Shown piece by piece: positions 29,993 to 39,262 of a stretch of DNA of 64,000 nucleotides; the stretch's first letter is position 1; the number at the start of each line of letters is the position of its first letter. Origin of the DNA: Acuticoccus sp. I52.16.1 (GTDB taxonomy: Bacteria > Pseudomonadota > Alphaproteobacteria > Rhizobiales > Amorphaceae); the NCBI RefSeq assembly GCF_022865125.1, contig NZ_CP094828.1:5070087-5134086 (forward strand), in the 5' to 3' direction. Made by a program: the position numbers and the translations under genes. Below the pieces are notes generated by a model. That model was not told the origin of the DNA. It searched no databases and was given only the letters and a program-made list of their open reading frames with translations.

Positions 29993-31243
29993 CTAGCGCG
30001 CCGGCACCGACACCGGTTTGCGCCGCGCCTTCACCTCGTAGAGACGCCGGTCGGCCGCCCCGGTCAGCTCGTCCAGCGTCGTGCCGTCGTCCCACAGGTC
30101 CGCCCAGCCGATGCTGACCGAAAGTGTGTAGGGCGCCACCGTCATGCACGCCGCGCGCGTCGCGTCGACGAGATCGCCGGCGACCCTCGCCGCCGACCGC
30201 TGATCGCCGGACGGGAGGATGATCAGGAACTCGTCGCCGCCGATGCGATAGACCGGATCGGTGCTGCGCACGGTGCGACGCATCAGGTCGGCCACGAAGC
30301 ACAGCGCCGCATCGCCCGAGGAGTGCCCGTACTCGTCGTTCACCGCCTTGAAGTGATCGAGGTCGATGATGAGGAGGCCGAGGTGACCGCGCCGCACCAC
30401 CGCATCCTGCACGAAGCCGGGCCCCTCGAGATGGAGCGCGCGGCGATTGCGCACCCCGGTCAGCACGTCGATCCGGCTCTCGATCGTCAACGCCTCGAAG
30501 CGCTGGCGGTAGGTGAGCACGCCGAAAACGTCGGCCAGGGAGGCGGTCTCCTCCTCGCCGTTGCGCTCGCCGAAGCGCAGATAGGCCCAGATGAGGGCAC
30601 AAAACACCATGGTGGCGACGATCTTGGCGACGATTCCGCCATATAGCGCCGGGAACGGCACGCCGAAGTAGAGATTGAGCGCGATGAAGAACGCCAGCTG
30701 GTCGATCACCAGGATGATCGTGATCGTGCCCCACAGCCGGACGAACAGCGGCATCCAACGCCACCGCGAGACCCGTTCGTAGACGAGGATCATCGCGATG
30801 CAGTCGGCAAAGAGGAGCAAGGTGCCCCACACCGAGAGGCTGGCCGAATCGACCACGGTGTACATCGCCGATTCGCTGGTCGTGCCGGTCGCGGGCTGCT
30901 GCAGGCTGATCAGGATGAGGAGGCAGATGATCAGCAGATTGCCCAGCAAGAGCCCGTAGATGGGCTGGCGCACGGTCTCGGCGTCTTCGCGAATATAGAC
31001 GAGGAGTAGCAACGGCAACTTGCCGGCAAAGAGAATGACCGACCCCGGCGTATAGGTGATCGGTCCGACGGCGACATAGACCGACATCGCCAAATAGTTT
31101 TCCGTAAAGGCCAGCGCACACAACGCACAGAAGAAGGTGCCGATGCCGAGTTGCCGCCGGAAGCGGAACAGCGGCAGCATGACGCCATAGTAAATGGCGA
31201 TCTGCGCCAAGGGATAGACGAGTTGGCTCGACACTATCGCCAT
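29993..31243 (-). CDS. Membrane diguanylate cyclase (GGDEF)
   Basis: A 416-residue protein with about seven hydrophobic segments in residues 5-225 and a C-terminal GGDEF domain. The active-site GGDEF is at 335-339 and the inhibitory I-site RxxD is RSTD at 326-329, five residues before it, so both catalysis of c-di-GMP synthesis and product inhibition look possible. The N-terminal sensor is not a family I can name. It lies between ureF and ureG on the same strand, 269 bp behind the ureF end of the cluster, with its own A/T-richer upstream sequence (about 31320-31380), so it may be transcribed separately. Confidence 0.85.
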   Translation of the reverse strand: MAIVSSQLVYPLAQIAIYYGVMLPLFRFRRQLGIGTFFCALCALAFTENYLAMSVYVAVGPITYTPGSVILFAGKLPLLLLVYIREDAETVRQPIYGLLLGNLLIICLLILISLQQPATGTTSESAMYTVVDSASLSVWGTLLLFADCIAMILVYERVSRWRWMPLFVRLWGTITIILVIDQLAFFIALNLYFGVPFPALYGGIVAKIVATMVFCALIWAYLRFGERNGEEETASLADVFGVLTYRQRFEALTIESRIDVLTGVRNRRALHLEGPGFVQDAVVRRGHLGLLIIDLDHFKAVNDEYGHSSGDAALCFVADLMRRTVRSTDPVYRIGGDEFLIILPSGDQRSAARVAGDLVDATRAACMTVAPYTLSVSIGWADLWDDGTTLDELTGAADRRLYEVKARRKPVSVPAR

Positions 31244-31512
31244 GTCCGCAGTCGCGGATCTCGCCGCATCAGCGCGGTCGTGTCACGCGTGGTTCTCCCG
31301 CGCATAGGCCCTCCCCTCGTATGGCGGTTCCAAACCTTCCTTACGGCTAAACCTTTCAGTAAACTACAAACGCGACGTCAGTCGTGGCGAACATTCCACG
31401 CCCGTGTCCGAAGTGTCGCGCCAAGCAGCTGCGGGACCAGCTCTGTCTGAGGCGGTTCGGCCGCGGCACTGATCACGGATCACACCCGCGTCGCCCCAGA
31501 TCCTGCCATGGT

Positions 31513-32214
31513 TCAGGAGCGAAATAGGCGTACGCGCTGAACTTCATGTCCCATTGCGGCAATATCGAGGCCGATCGCGGCGCTGTGGATCGCGTCGAGC
31601 GGCGCATGCTCGGCCGCGGCCGCGATATCGACCGCCACCGGGAGCAGCGCGGCGGTGATGCGCTGCCCGTCCGTCTGCCCGAGCGGCACCAGGCGCACCG
31701 CGGCGGAGACGAGGTTGGCGGCAAAGCCGTGCAGCGCGGCCACCAGCAGCGGGCGCAACGGCAGGCCCTGCATCGCCCCCGCCGCGCCGACGGCGACGGG
31801 AAGCGGCCGGTTGCGGTTCGACAAGGCCAGCGGCCCGGCCCAGACCGCGTCCACCAGCTCGGCGAAGGCGTTGCCCTGCCGCAGCGTCTCCTCGCGCCGC
31901 TCGTGCGAGGGGCCGAGGGCGAGGCCGAGGTCGGAGAGGGTGTCGAGCGCATCCGCGTCGCCGGCCTGCGCGGCACGCCAGGCGTGCGCGGCGAGGATCG
32001 CGTCGGCGCGCCCCGCCCCGTCCCGCAGCGCCGTCGTGAGGGCGCTCAGCGTGGCGGCGGCGTCGCCCAGGCCGCCGGTCTCGAACAGCGTCTCCAGGCC
32101 GTGCGAGTAGGAGAAGGCGCCGATCGGGCACGACGGCGAGAACCACGTCAGCAGCAGCGCCAGATCCGGCGACGCGGCCGTCCCCTCGGCGCCCTCGGCG
32201 GGCTGATCAGTCAT
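31513..32214 (-). CDS. ureF: Urease accessory protein UreF
   Basis: A 233-residue all-helical accessory protein that, with UreD and UreG, forms the nickel-loading complex on apo-urease. FSPSCPIGAFSYSHGLETL (about residues 25-43) is diagnostic. The ATG at 32214 overlaps the last 8 bases of ureE, so the two are translationally coupled. Confidence 0.95.
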   Translation of the reverse strand: MTDQPAEGAEGTAASPDLALLLTWFSPSCPIGAFSYSHGLETLFETGGLGDAAATLSALTTALRDGAGRADAILAAHAWRAAQAGDADALDTLSDLGLALGPSHERREETLRQGNAFAELVDAVWAGPLALSNRNRPLPVAVGAAGAMQGLPLRPLLVAALHGFAANLVSAAVRLVPLGQTDGQRITAALLPVAVDIAAAAEHAPLDAIHSAAIGLDIAAMGHEVQRVRLFRS

Positions 32215-32737
32215 GCGGGTGGCTGTGCGGGCGGTGGGAGGCGTGGCCGTGCGGGTGATCGCCGTGGTGGTCGTCAGACGCATCATCGTGGTGATGATGG
32301 CCATGGCCGCCGCCGTCGTGATAGGCGCCGACCTCTGGGTCAAACGGCGCGCGCAGCGGGTGGACCGTGCCGCCGAGCCGCTGCACCATCGCCTCCAGCA
32401 CGTGGTCGCGGCGGATGCGCAGCGTGCCCCCGAGGACGGCGGTCGGCGTGTGGCGGTTGCCCAGATGCCAGGCAAGGCGCGTGACGGTGGCCGCATCCGG
32501 TGCGGTGATGTCGACGACGTCCTCCGGGTCGGCCTCGATGGCGAGGATGCGCCCATCGTCGAGCGCCAGACGGTCGCCGCCGCGCAGGCGCGTCGCCTCG
32601 GCGAGATCGAACAGCACGCGCTCGCCCTCCACGCTCTCCACCACCAGACGGCGGCGGAAGCGGTCGTCGTAACCGAGGCGCACCGTCAGTGCCGGCACTC
32701 CCTCGCCCGCGGGCAACAGGGTGTGGGCACGGATCAT
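32207..32737 (-). CDS. ureE: Urease accessory nickel-binding protein UreE
   Basis: A 176-residue metallochaperone. The two usual domains occupy residues 1-140 (HLGNRHTPTAV is the conserved region around the metal-binding His), and the last 37 residues form a flexible tail with 15 histidines (GHHHH, DDHHGDHPHGHAS, PHSHPHD) for nickel storage. The His-rich tail is unusually long but typical in kind. Confidence 0.96.
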   Translation of the reverse strand: MIRAHTLLPAGEGVPALTVRLGYDDRFRRRLVVESVEGERVLFDLAEATRLRGGDRLALDDGRILAIEADPEDVVDITAPDAATVTRLAWHLGNRHTPTAVLGGTLRIRRDHVLEAMVQRLGGTVHPLRAPFDPEVGAYHDGGGHGHHHHDDASDDHHGDHPHGHASHRPHSHPHD

Positions 32738-32770
32738 CGCCGCCCCTCTCGTCCAGGGGCGGCGGCGCGG

Positions 32771-32935
32771 TCAGTCGCCGGCGCGGGTCGGGGGCGGCAG
32801 CGGGTCGCTGGCGGGGAAGCTCTCGTCGAGCGCTTCGTCGAGTTCGTCGTCGTCGAAATCGCAGGTCGCCTCGTCATGGCCGGGGGCATCATCTTCGGTC
32901 TTGGGTTTGGCGCTGTCGCGCGGATCGTCCATCAT
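32771..32935 (-). CDS. Small acidic 54-residue protein in the urease cluster
   Basis: Begins MMDDPRDSAKPKTEDD and contains FDDDELDEALDESFPASDPLPPPTR. The motif L-D-E-A-L-x-E-(S/T)-F-P-A-S-D-P is shared by a broad set of small proteobacterial proteins with unknown role. There are 17 Asp/Glu among 54 residues, and no hydrophobic segment. An AAGGGG ribosome site lies 7 bases before the ATG. It is 33 bp upstream of ureE on the same strand and 138 bp downstream of the small exported protein. Confidence 0.65.
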   Translation of the reverse strand: MMDDPRDSAKPKTEDDAPGHDEATCDFDDDELDEALDESFPASDPLPPPTRAGD

Positions 32936-33073
32936 GGTGTACCCCTTCAGTCAGCAGCGAAACGGTCGACGGTGCGGAAGGGTTGCAATGGCACGGCGCC
33001 GCCTTTCGCCCCCATCCCGCCGGACCCCGCGCGGGACCGGGAGCTCGGAGCAGCAAGGCCCGCTCCGCGCCCG

Positions 33074-33496
33074 CTATTGCTTGCTACAGTCCCACTCTTC
33101 GCCCTTCGAGTTGCGCACGCGGATCATCTCCGGAGAGGCGCGGACGATGTCGAACGAGGCGCCTTGCGCCTTCATGCCCGCCACGACCTGCGCCTGCTGC
33201 TCGTCCGAGGCCGACGCCCCGTTCACCACCATCTTGTCGATGTCGACGGCCGCGAACGCGATCGCGATCGTCTCCCCGTCGACGGCATAGGTCCCGGTCG
33301 CGGTCGTATCCATCTCCAGGAAGCCTTCCTTGTCGGCGTGCATCCCGACCGTCGCCGCGTCGTCGGCGCCGAACTCGAGCATCACCGTGCGAAACGAGCC
33401 CGCGTTGCAGCTCCAGGATCCCACGACGTCGACAGTGTCGGCGGCGAGGGCGGGCGCGGCGACGAGAACGGCGGCGGCGGCAATGAATGAACGCAT
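33074..33496 (-). CDS. Small exported protein of unknown function
   Basis: A 140-residue protein with a Sec signal peptide (MRSFIAAAAVLVAAPALA, cleavage near residue 18). The mature part has two cysteines (SWSCNAG and the C-terminal WDCSK) that could form a disulfide, and a beta-rich pattern. ATG at 33496 has AGGAG 8 bases upstream. It lies between ureC and ureE but resembles no urease gene; a periplasmic role is all that can be inferred. Confidence 0.65.
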   Translation of the reverse strand: MRSFIAAAAVLVAAPALAADTVDVVGSWSCNAGSFRTVMLEFGADDAATVGMHADKEGFLEMDTTATGTYAVDGETIAIAFAAVDIDKMVVNGASASDEQQAQVVAGMKAQGASFDIVRASPEMIRVRNSKGEEWDCSKQ

Positions 33497-33584
33497 CGTC
33501 AAATCTCCTGGGCTTGATCCGGCCCGATCATGCCATGCCGGCGCGGCGTGCCCATGCGCGATCGCGTGAGATCGTCGCGAGGCG

Positions 33585-35282
33585 TCAGTACATGAAGTAT
33601 CGCTGCGCCATCGGCAGCACCTCCGCGGGCTCGCACGTCAGGTGCTCCCCGTCCGCGGTGACACGGTAGGTCTCGGGGTCGACGTCGATCTTCGGCATCG
33701 CGTCGTTGAGCTTCATGTCCTTCTTGCCGATCCCGCGACAATTCTCGACGACGACGTTCTCCTTGTAGGTGCCCCAGTCCTCGTCCGCCGCGGCGCGGGA
33801 GACGAACGTCACCGAGGAGGCCGTCAGCGAGCGGCCGAAGGCGCCGAACTGCGGGCGCATGTGGACCGGCTGCGGGGTGGGGATCGAGGCGTTGGGGTCG
33901 CCCATCTGGGCCATAGCGATGGTACCGCCGAGGAGGACCATGTCCGGCTTGACGCCGAAGAAGGCGGGCGACCACAGGCAAAGGTCGGCGCGCTTGCCCA
34001 CCTCGATCGACCCCACATGGGCCGAGACGCCGTGCGCGATCGCCGGGTTGATCGTCACCTTGGCGATGTAGCGGCGGGCGCGGAAGTTGTCGTTCTGCCC
34101 CTGCTCCTCGGAAAGCCGCCCCCGCTGCACGCGCATCTTGTGCGCGGTCTGCATCGTGCGGGTCAGCACCTCGCCGACGCGGCCCATCGCCTGGCTGTCC
34201 GAGGCGACGATGGAGAAGGCCCCCATGTCGTGCAGGATGTCTTCGGCGGCGATCGTCTCCTTGCGGATGCGGCTCTCGGCGAAGGCGATGTCCTCGGGGA
34301 TGTGCTCGGACAGGTGATGGCACACCATCAGCATGTCGAGGTGCTCGTCGATGGTATTGACGGTGTAGGGCCGGGTCGGATTGGTCGAGGACGGGATGAC
34401 GTTGGGGTAGCTCGCGACCTTGATGATGTCGGGCGCGTGGCCGCCGCCGGCCCCTTCGGTGTGGAAGGCGTGGATCGTCCGGCCCTTCAGGGCGGCGATC
34501 GAATTCTCCACATAGCCGCTCTCGTTGAGCGTATCGGTATGGATCATCACCTGGATGTCCATCTCGTCGGCGACCGTGAGGCAGCAGTCGATCGCGGAAG
34601 GCGTGGTGCCCCAGTCCTCGTGGAGCTTCAGCGCCATGGCGCCGGCGCTCACCTGCTCGCGCAGTGCCGCCGGCAGCGAGGCGTTGCCCTTGCCGGCGAA
34701 GCCGAGGTTCATCGGGAAGGCGTCGGCGGCCTGGATCATGCGGGCGAGGTGCCAGGGGCCGGGGGTGCAGGTGGTGGCGTTGGTGCCGGTGGCCGGGCCG
34801 GTGCCGCCGCCGATCATGGTGGTCGTGCCGGCGGCGAGCGCTTCCTCGATCTGCTGGGCGCAGATGAAGTGGATGTGGCTGTCGATGATGCCGGCGGTGA
34901 GGATCTTGCCCTCGCCGGCGATCGCCTCCGTCCCGGGGCCGACGACGATGGTCACGCCCGGCTGCGTGTCCGGATTGCCGGCCTTGCCGATGGCGGCGAT
35001 CTTGCCGTCCTTCAGCCCGACGTCGGCCTTGACGACGCCCCACCAGTCGAGGATCAGCGCGTTAGTGATGACGGTGTCGACGGCGCCCTGCTCGCGGGTC
35101 GCCTGCGACTGGCCCATACCGTCGCGGATCACCTTGCCCCCGCCGAACTTGACCTCTTCGCCGTAGATCGTGTGGTCCGTCTCGACCTCGATGAAGAGCT
35201 CGGTATCCGCGAGCCGGACCTTGTCGCCGACGGTCGGGCCGAACATGTCGGCATAGTCGCTACGGGAGATCCTGGCAGGCAT
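33585..35282 (-). CDS. ureC: Urease subunit alpha (catalytic)
   Basis: A 565-residue amidohydrolase hydrolysing urea to ammonia and carbamate at a dinickel centre. Nickel ligands H136/H138 (SHIHFI), the carbamylated lysine K219 in ALKLHEDW, and the catalytic His in [12 protein letters not shown] are present, as is ASDSQAMGR for the Asp ligand, so the enzyme should be active. The usual partners ureA and ureB (gamma, beta) and the accessory ureD are absent upstream: the gene starts right behind a palindromic element and a molybdoenzyme gene. Confidence 0.98.
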   Translation of the reverse strand: MPARISRSDYADMFGPTVGDKVRLADTELFIEVETDHTIYGEEVKFGGGKVIRDGMGQSQATREQGAVDTVITNALILDWWGVVKADVGLKDGKIAAIGKAGNPDTQPGVTIVVGPGTEAIAGEGKILTAGIIDSHIHFICAQQIEEALAAGTTTMIGGGTGPATGTNATTCTPGPWHLARMIQAADAFPMNLGFAGKGNASLPAALREQVSAGAMALKLHEDWGTTPSAIDCCLTVADEMDIQVMIHTDTLNESGYVENSIAALKGRTIHAFHTEGAGGGHAPDIIKVASYPNVIPSSTNPTRPYTVNTIDEHLDMLMVCHHLSEHIPEDIAFAESRIRKETIAAEDILHDMGAFSIVASDSQAMGRVGEVLTRTMQTAHKMRVQRGRLSEEQGQNDNFRARRYIAKVTINPAIAHGVSAHVGSIEVGKRADLCLWSPAFFGVKPDMVLLGGTIAMAQMGDPNASIPTPQPVHMRPQFGAFGRSLTASSVTFVSRAAADEDWGTYKENVVVENCRGIGKKDMKLNDAMPKIDVDPETYRVTADGEHLTCEPAEVLPMAQRYFMY

Positions 35283-35680
35283 AGTCGAAGGCTCCGGGCC
35301 GAAATCGTGCGGAGCGAGAATGTCCCGGCGCGCGGCGGAGTGCAACGCGCGCGTGGCGATTGCCATGCCCAGAAAATAGGCTGCCCCCAAAGAAGGCACC
35401 ACCGCCGCGAGCCGTCCCGGCCTCTCCCCGGCCACGGCGCCGACACACGGCTCGCCGGAGCCTGATCGTCGGAGCCGCCGTCGCGCCCCCTGAACGGCAG
35501 CGCCCGAGGCACCGCGCAAGGGGCCGAAGGCCGGCGAAGCCGCTCGCCCTTGCGCGGTGCCTCGGGCGCTGCCAGGGGGCCAGCGCGACGGTGGCTCCGG
35601 CGCTCGGGCGGGCCTGATCGTTGGTGGGACCCGAGCCCGCCGGCGGCGAGGGCGGTTCCCCGCGTCCGGCGTGCCGCCCG
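35283..35680. other. 398-bp region between ureC and the molybdoenzyme gene
   Basis: Apart from the palindromic element (35470-35599) it holds only GC-rich DNA with no convincing coding frame. The ureC promoter and ribosome site should be within the 180 bp between the element and 35282. Confidence 0.6.
35461..35621. mobile_element. 130-bp near-palindromic element with possible 9-bp direct repeat
   Basis: Two 53-base arms (35470-35522 and 35547-35599) flank a 24-nt centre. The inner 27 bp are perfectly complementary, the outer 16 bp match with one mismatch, and the 10 bases between are only partly complementary. The nonamer CCTGATCGT occurs just outside the left arm (35461-35469) and again at 35613-35621. 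This layout fits a palindromic intergenic element or MITE, but no second copy was found in this window. Confidence 0.5.
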
Positions 35681-37969
35681 CTAGGCCGGGTCCGGGGCAC
35701 GGTGGACGCGGACCGGCGGCACCTGCCCGGTCCAGCGCGCGACCTCGACGGCGCAGAGCTGCCCCGTGCACCCCTGGCCGAGCTTCGAGGTCCCACGGTC
35801 GAGCGTGACGGCGTTGGGATTGCCGTGGACGCACACGACGCTGCCGCCGATCTCGACCGGATCGTACCAGGCTCCGGTGGAGAGGTTCACGCATCCCGGC
35901 AGCACGTCCTCGGTGATGCGCGCCGTGGCGAGACACTGGCCGCGCGCGCTGCTGACGGCGATCACGTCTCCCTCGCCGATCCCTCGCGCGGCGGCGTCGT
36001 CGGGGTGGAGGCGCGCCTCTTCGCGACCATTGCGCTTGGAAGCTATGGAGGTGGCGCCATAGTCGAGCTGGCTGTGGAGGCGACTGGCGGGCTGATTGGC
36101 GATCAGCCACAGGGGCACGCCCGCGCGCGGCACCTCGGCGCGCTCCAACCAGGTCGGGTGGCCGGGGCAGTCGTCGTAGCCCATGGCGGCGATCGTGTCG
36201 CAGTGGATCTCGATCTTGCCGGTGGCGGTGGCGAGCGGCGCCTCCTCCGGATCGGCTCGGAAACGGGCCAGCAGCGCGCCGTCGTCCGGCATCATCGGGA
36301 TCTCGAGTTCGCCGGCGGCGCGCAACTCGGAAAGGGTCGGAGCCGGCGCCCCTTTCTCGATCAGCTTGTCGCGCGTCACCTGATAGAGATGCTCGAGCCA
36401 CTGCTCGGCATCGCGGCCCTCGGTGAAGGCTTCGCCGCGGCCCATCCGCTCGGCGACGCCGGCGAAGATCTCGTAGTCGTCGCGGGCCTCGCCATAGGGC
36501 TCGGCGACCTTGCGCATGGCGATGATGCGCGGGTCCGTGCCGCCGGCGCCGAGGTCCTCGCGCTCCAGGCTCATGGTCGCCGGCAGGACGATGTCGGCAT
36601 GGCGGGCGGCGGCGGTGAAGGCGTAGTCGTTCACCACGAACGTGTCGAGCTTGCCGAGCGCCTCGGCGAGGCGGGCGAGGTCCTGGTGGTGATGGAACGG
36701 GTTGCCGCCGGCCCAGAACATCAGCTTGATGTCCGGATAGGTCAGCCGGTTACCGTTATAGTCGTAGGTCTCGCCCGGCTTCTCCAGCATGTCGGTGATC
36801 CGGGCGACGGGGATGTAGGTAGTGACCCCGTTCTTGCCCTGCGGCAGCGTCGGCAACGGCACCGCGGCGGGGACTCGGCCGGTGTGACCCATGGCGCCGA
36901 GCGAATAGTGATAGCCCCCGCCCGGCAGGCCGATATCGCCCAGCATCGCCGCCAGCACGACGGCGGCCCACAGCGGCTGCTCGCCGTGCTCGGAGCGCTG
37001 CAGGGCGTGTGCGGTGGCGACCAGCGTGCGCGACTTCGCCGCCAGCCGGGCAAGGTCGGCGATCGTCTCGGCCGGGATACCGGTGATCGCGGCGGCCCAG
37101 GTGGGGTCCTTCGGTCGTCCGTCGGTGGTGCCGCGCAGATAGGGCGCGAACTTTTCGAACCCGACGGTGTAGCGCTCGACGAAGTCGGTATCGGCGAGGC
37201 CTTCGGCGTCGAGCACGAACATCATCGCCAGCATCAGGGCGGTGTCCGTGCCGGGCTGGATGGGGAGCCACTGCGCACCCGCCTCTTCCGGCATGTCCGA
37301 CCTCAGCGGCGAGATGTTGACGAAGCGGGCGCCACGGGCGCGCGCCGCAGCCATCGACCCACGCTCGACGTGGGCGCTGATACCGCCCTGGGCGATGGTC
37401 GAGTTCTTCAGCGCCATGCCGCCGAAGGCCAGCACCAGCTCGGTGTGACGGGCCACCTGATCCCAGGTGACGTTCTGGCGCGAGACGTCGGTCAGCTTGC
37501 CGATGACGTGGGGGATAATGGCGTAGGCCGCGGCGGAGCTGTAGGTGCCGACGGAGCGGACATAGCCGCCCATGGTCATGTTGAGGAAGCGGTGCACCTG
37601 GCTCTGGGCATGGTGGAAGCGTCCGGCACTCGACCAGCCGTAGGACCCGCCGAACACCGCCTCGGGTCCGAACTCGCGGCCGACGCGGGTCATCTCCGCG
37701 GCGAGCCGGTCCAGCACCTCGTCCCACGGGACGGCGACGAACTCGTCGGTCCCGCGTCGGGTGGTCGGGCCCGGCCCGTCGGTCAGCCAGCCGCGGCGCA
37801 CCATGGGGCGCGCGACACGAGCCGGATGGCGCAGCGTGTCGGTGAAGTTCTGCAGGATGGGCGACGGGTCGGGATCGCCCGGATGAGGACGGATCTCGAG
37901 CCGGCCATCGGCCTCGGGGGTCGCGGTGAAGGCGCCCCAGTGGGAGCTGTGCGTCAACGTGTCGGTCAT
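35681..37969 (-). CDS. Molybdopterin-dependent oxidoreductase (BisC/TMAO-DMSO reductase family)
   Basis: A 762-residue member of the DMSO reductase family. [18 protein letters not shown] (about 107-124) contains the Ser predicted to bind molybdenum, as in BisC, DorA and TorA. There is no N-terminal iron-sulfur cysteine motif and no twin-arginine signal, so it resembles the cytoplasmic biotin sulfoxide reductase BisC more than the periplasmic enzymes. The C-terminal region has the molybdopterin-binding beta-barrel ([29 protein letters not shown]). Likely substrate is an S- or N-oxide; not determinable from sequence. Confidence 0.85.
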   Translation of the reverse strand: MTDTLTHSSHWGAFTATPEADGRLEIRPHPGDPDPSPILQNFTDTLRHPARVARPMVRRGWLTDGPGPTTRRGTDEFVAVPWDEVLDRLAAEMTRVGREFGPEAVFGGSYGWSSAGRFHHAQSQVHRFLNMTMGGYVRSVGTYSSAAAYAIIPHVIGKLTDVSRQNVTWDQVARHTELVLAFGGMALKNSTIAQGGISAHVERGSMAAARARGARFVNISPLRSDMPEEAGAQWLPIQPGTDTALMLAMMFVLDAEGLADTDFVERYTVGFEKFAPYLRGTTDGRPKDPTWAAAITGIPAETIADLARLAAKSRTLVATAHALQRSEHGEQPLWAAVVLAAMLGDIGLPGGGYHYSLGAMGHTGRVPAAVPLPTLPQGKNGVTTYIPVARITDMLEKPGETYDYNGNRLTYPDIKLMFWAGGNPFHHHQDLARLAEALGKLDTFVVNDYAFTAAARHADIVLPATMSLEREDLGAGGTDPRIIAMRKVAEPYGEARDDYEIFAGVAERMGRGEAFTEGRDAEQWLEHLYQVTRDKLIEKGAPAPTLSELRAAGELEIPMMPDDGALLARFRADPEEAPLATATGKIEIHCDTIAAMGYDDCPGHPTWLERAEVPRAGVPLWLIANQPASRLHSQLDYGATSIASKRNGREEARLHPDDAAARGIGEGDVIAVSSARGQCLATARITEDVLPGCVNLSTGAWYDPVEIGGSVVCVHGNPNAVTLDRGTSKLGQGCTGQLCAVEVARWTGQVPPVRVHRAPDPA

Positions 37970-38109
37970 GGTCGCCAGTTTACAGCGCCGAGGGGCGGCC
38001 GCCAGCGGTCGAAGTGGAAAAATCGTGCCTGATCGGACCGCAGGACCGGCGCGCGATGAGGCACGCCGCGGCGCCGGCCGTGGCCCGCGCGCACGTGCCG
38101 CCGGGCCTC

Positions 38110-38928
38110 TCAGCCATAGGCCGCCGAGGCGCCGCGGCGGGGGCGGCCGCCGGCGTACTTGCGGGGACGTCCGACCCGGCGCGGCGCCGCCCTCGCCCCG
38201 GCCTGCACGTCGCCACAGGTCGGTTCGACGAGCCGCCCGCCGACGCGCGGCACGTCGACGGTGCCGTTCTCGGGCCCGTCCCCGGCCGCATCGATCGGGG
38301 CGATCTCGCCCAGCGGCGCCTCGCCCGCCAGGCAGGCGCGCACGGGGGCGAAACTGCGGCGGTGGTGGATACAGGGGCCGTGCGTCGCCAACGCCTCGCG
38401 GTGCTCGGGTGTGCCGTAGCCCTTGTGGCGCTCGAACCCGTAGTCGGGGAAGGCGCGCGCCAGCTGCGTCATCAGCCGGTCGCGCGTCACCTTGGCGACG
38501 ATGGAGGCCGCACCGATCGCGGTCGAGCGCCCGTCCCCGCCGACCAGCGCCCGTCCCGGCACGCACAGGTCGCCCGGAACGTCACGCCCGTCGATCAGGG
38601 CGATGGTGGGGCGCAGCGGCAGGGTCGCCACAGCGCGGCGCATGCCCCACAGCGTCGCGCCGCGGATGTTCATCGTGTCCACCCGCTGCGCCGCGACGAC
38701 GACCGTCGACACCGCCGCCTCGCGCACGATGACGTCGAACAGTTCGCAGCGCACCTTGTGGGACAGAAGCTTGGAGTCGGCGAGCCCCTCGATCTTGAGG
38801 TCGCGCGGCAGCACCACGGCGGAGACGACGACCGGCCCGGCCCAGGGCCCCCGCCCCGCTTCGTCCACCCCGCACACGATCTGCTCGTAGCGTGACAGCG
38901 CGCGGATCCGAGCCGGGGTCAGTGCCAT
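38110..38928 (-). CDS. rnhB: Ribonuclease HII with C-terminal AT-hook-like extension
   Basis: A 272-residue RNase HII that removes ribonucleotides from DNA. Active-site acidic residues D22 and E23 (VDEAGRGPWAG), D113 (LIDG) and the Asp of KVTRD (150) are present. Typical RnhB ends near residue 205-215; here about 55 extra residues follow, ending RVGRPRKYAGGRPRRG (251-266) with two G-R-P-R-(K/R) cores, the pattern of AT-hook minor-groove binders. Downstream on the same strand is the molybdoenzyme gene (140 bp). Confidence 0.9.
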   Translation of the reverse strand: MALTPARIRALSRYEQIVCGVDEAGRGPWAGPVVVSAVVLPRDLKIEGLADSKLLSHKVRCELFDVIVREAAVSTVVVAAQRVDTMNIRGATLWGMRRAVATLPLRPTIALIDGRDVPGDLCVPGRALVGGDGRSTAIGAASIVAKVTRDRLMTQLARAFPDYGFERHKGYGTPEHREALATHGPCIHHRRSFAPVRACLAGEAPLGEIAPIDAAGDGPENGTVDVPRVGGRLVEPTCGDVQAGARAAPRRVGRPRKYAGGRPRRGASAAYG

Positions 38929-39262
38929 TCATCCTCCGTCGATGGCGCGTGCAACAGATATCAGCTTGCCCGTAGGGCGGAGCGCAAGCCACACACCAGC
39001 CTCCTATGGCCTTGATGAACCGGCCACGCCAGCAGGAAGGTGGTCGACGCACCATAGGGGACACCGCGGGCCGGTTCGCGCGCGCGGCAGACACACCCGC
39101 GGGCGGCCGGCTGTTTTCCACCGTTTGTTCGCTTCGACTTCGTGTTCTGTGCAAAGCAGGCAATTGCCCTTTGCACCGTGCGGCATCACGACGTCCAATC
39201 CATCGAACGGCGCATCGACGGGGGCCGATTCGGCAGGACGCCGAAGGTCGAGGAGGGTGTCT
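38929..39262. other. 334-bp divergent intergenic region
   Basis: Between rnhB and the disordered-protein gene. It contains a 7-bp inverted repeat TGCAAAG / CTTTGCA (39150-39175) with a 12-nt centre, about 90 bp before the 39263 start, and a relatively AT-rich stretch at 39110-39175. No gene is seen; in-frame codons upstream of 39263 encode an implausible Arg/Ser-rich sequence. Confidence 0.5.
39150..39175. promoter_or_regulatory. Inverted repeat TGCAAAG-N12-CTTTGCA
   Basis: Perfect 7-base arms around CAGGCAATTGCC, which itself contains the palindrome GCAATTGC. In an intergenic region of otherwise high GC, this is a plausible operator for the gene starting at 39263. Confidence 0.35.

Noticed and set aside
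35470..35599. Intrinsic terminator behind the molybdoenzyme gene
   Set aside because: The stem is far longer than needed and no U tract follows on either strand; a palindromic element explains it better, although it may still stop transcription.
38942..39262. Upstream extension of the disordered protein gene
   Set aside because: The frame is open, but the residues are erratic and the GAGGAGG ribosome site precedes the ATG at 39263.
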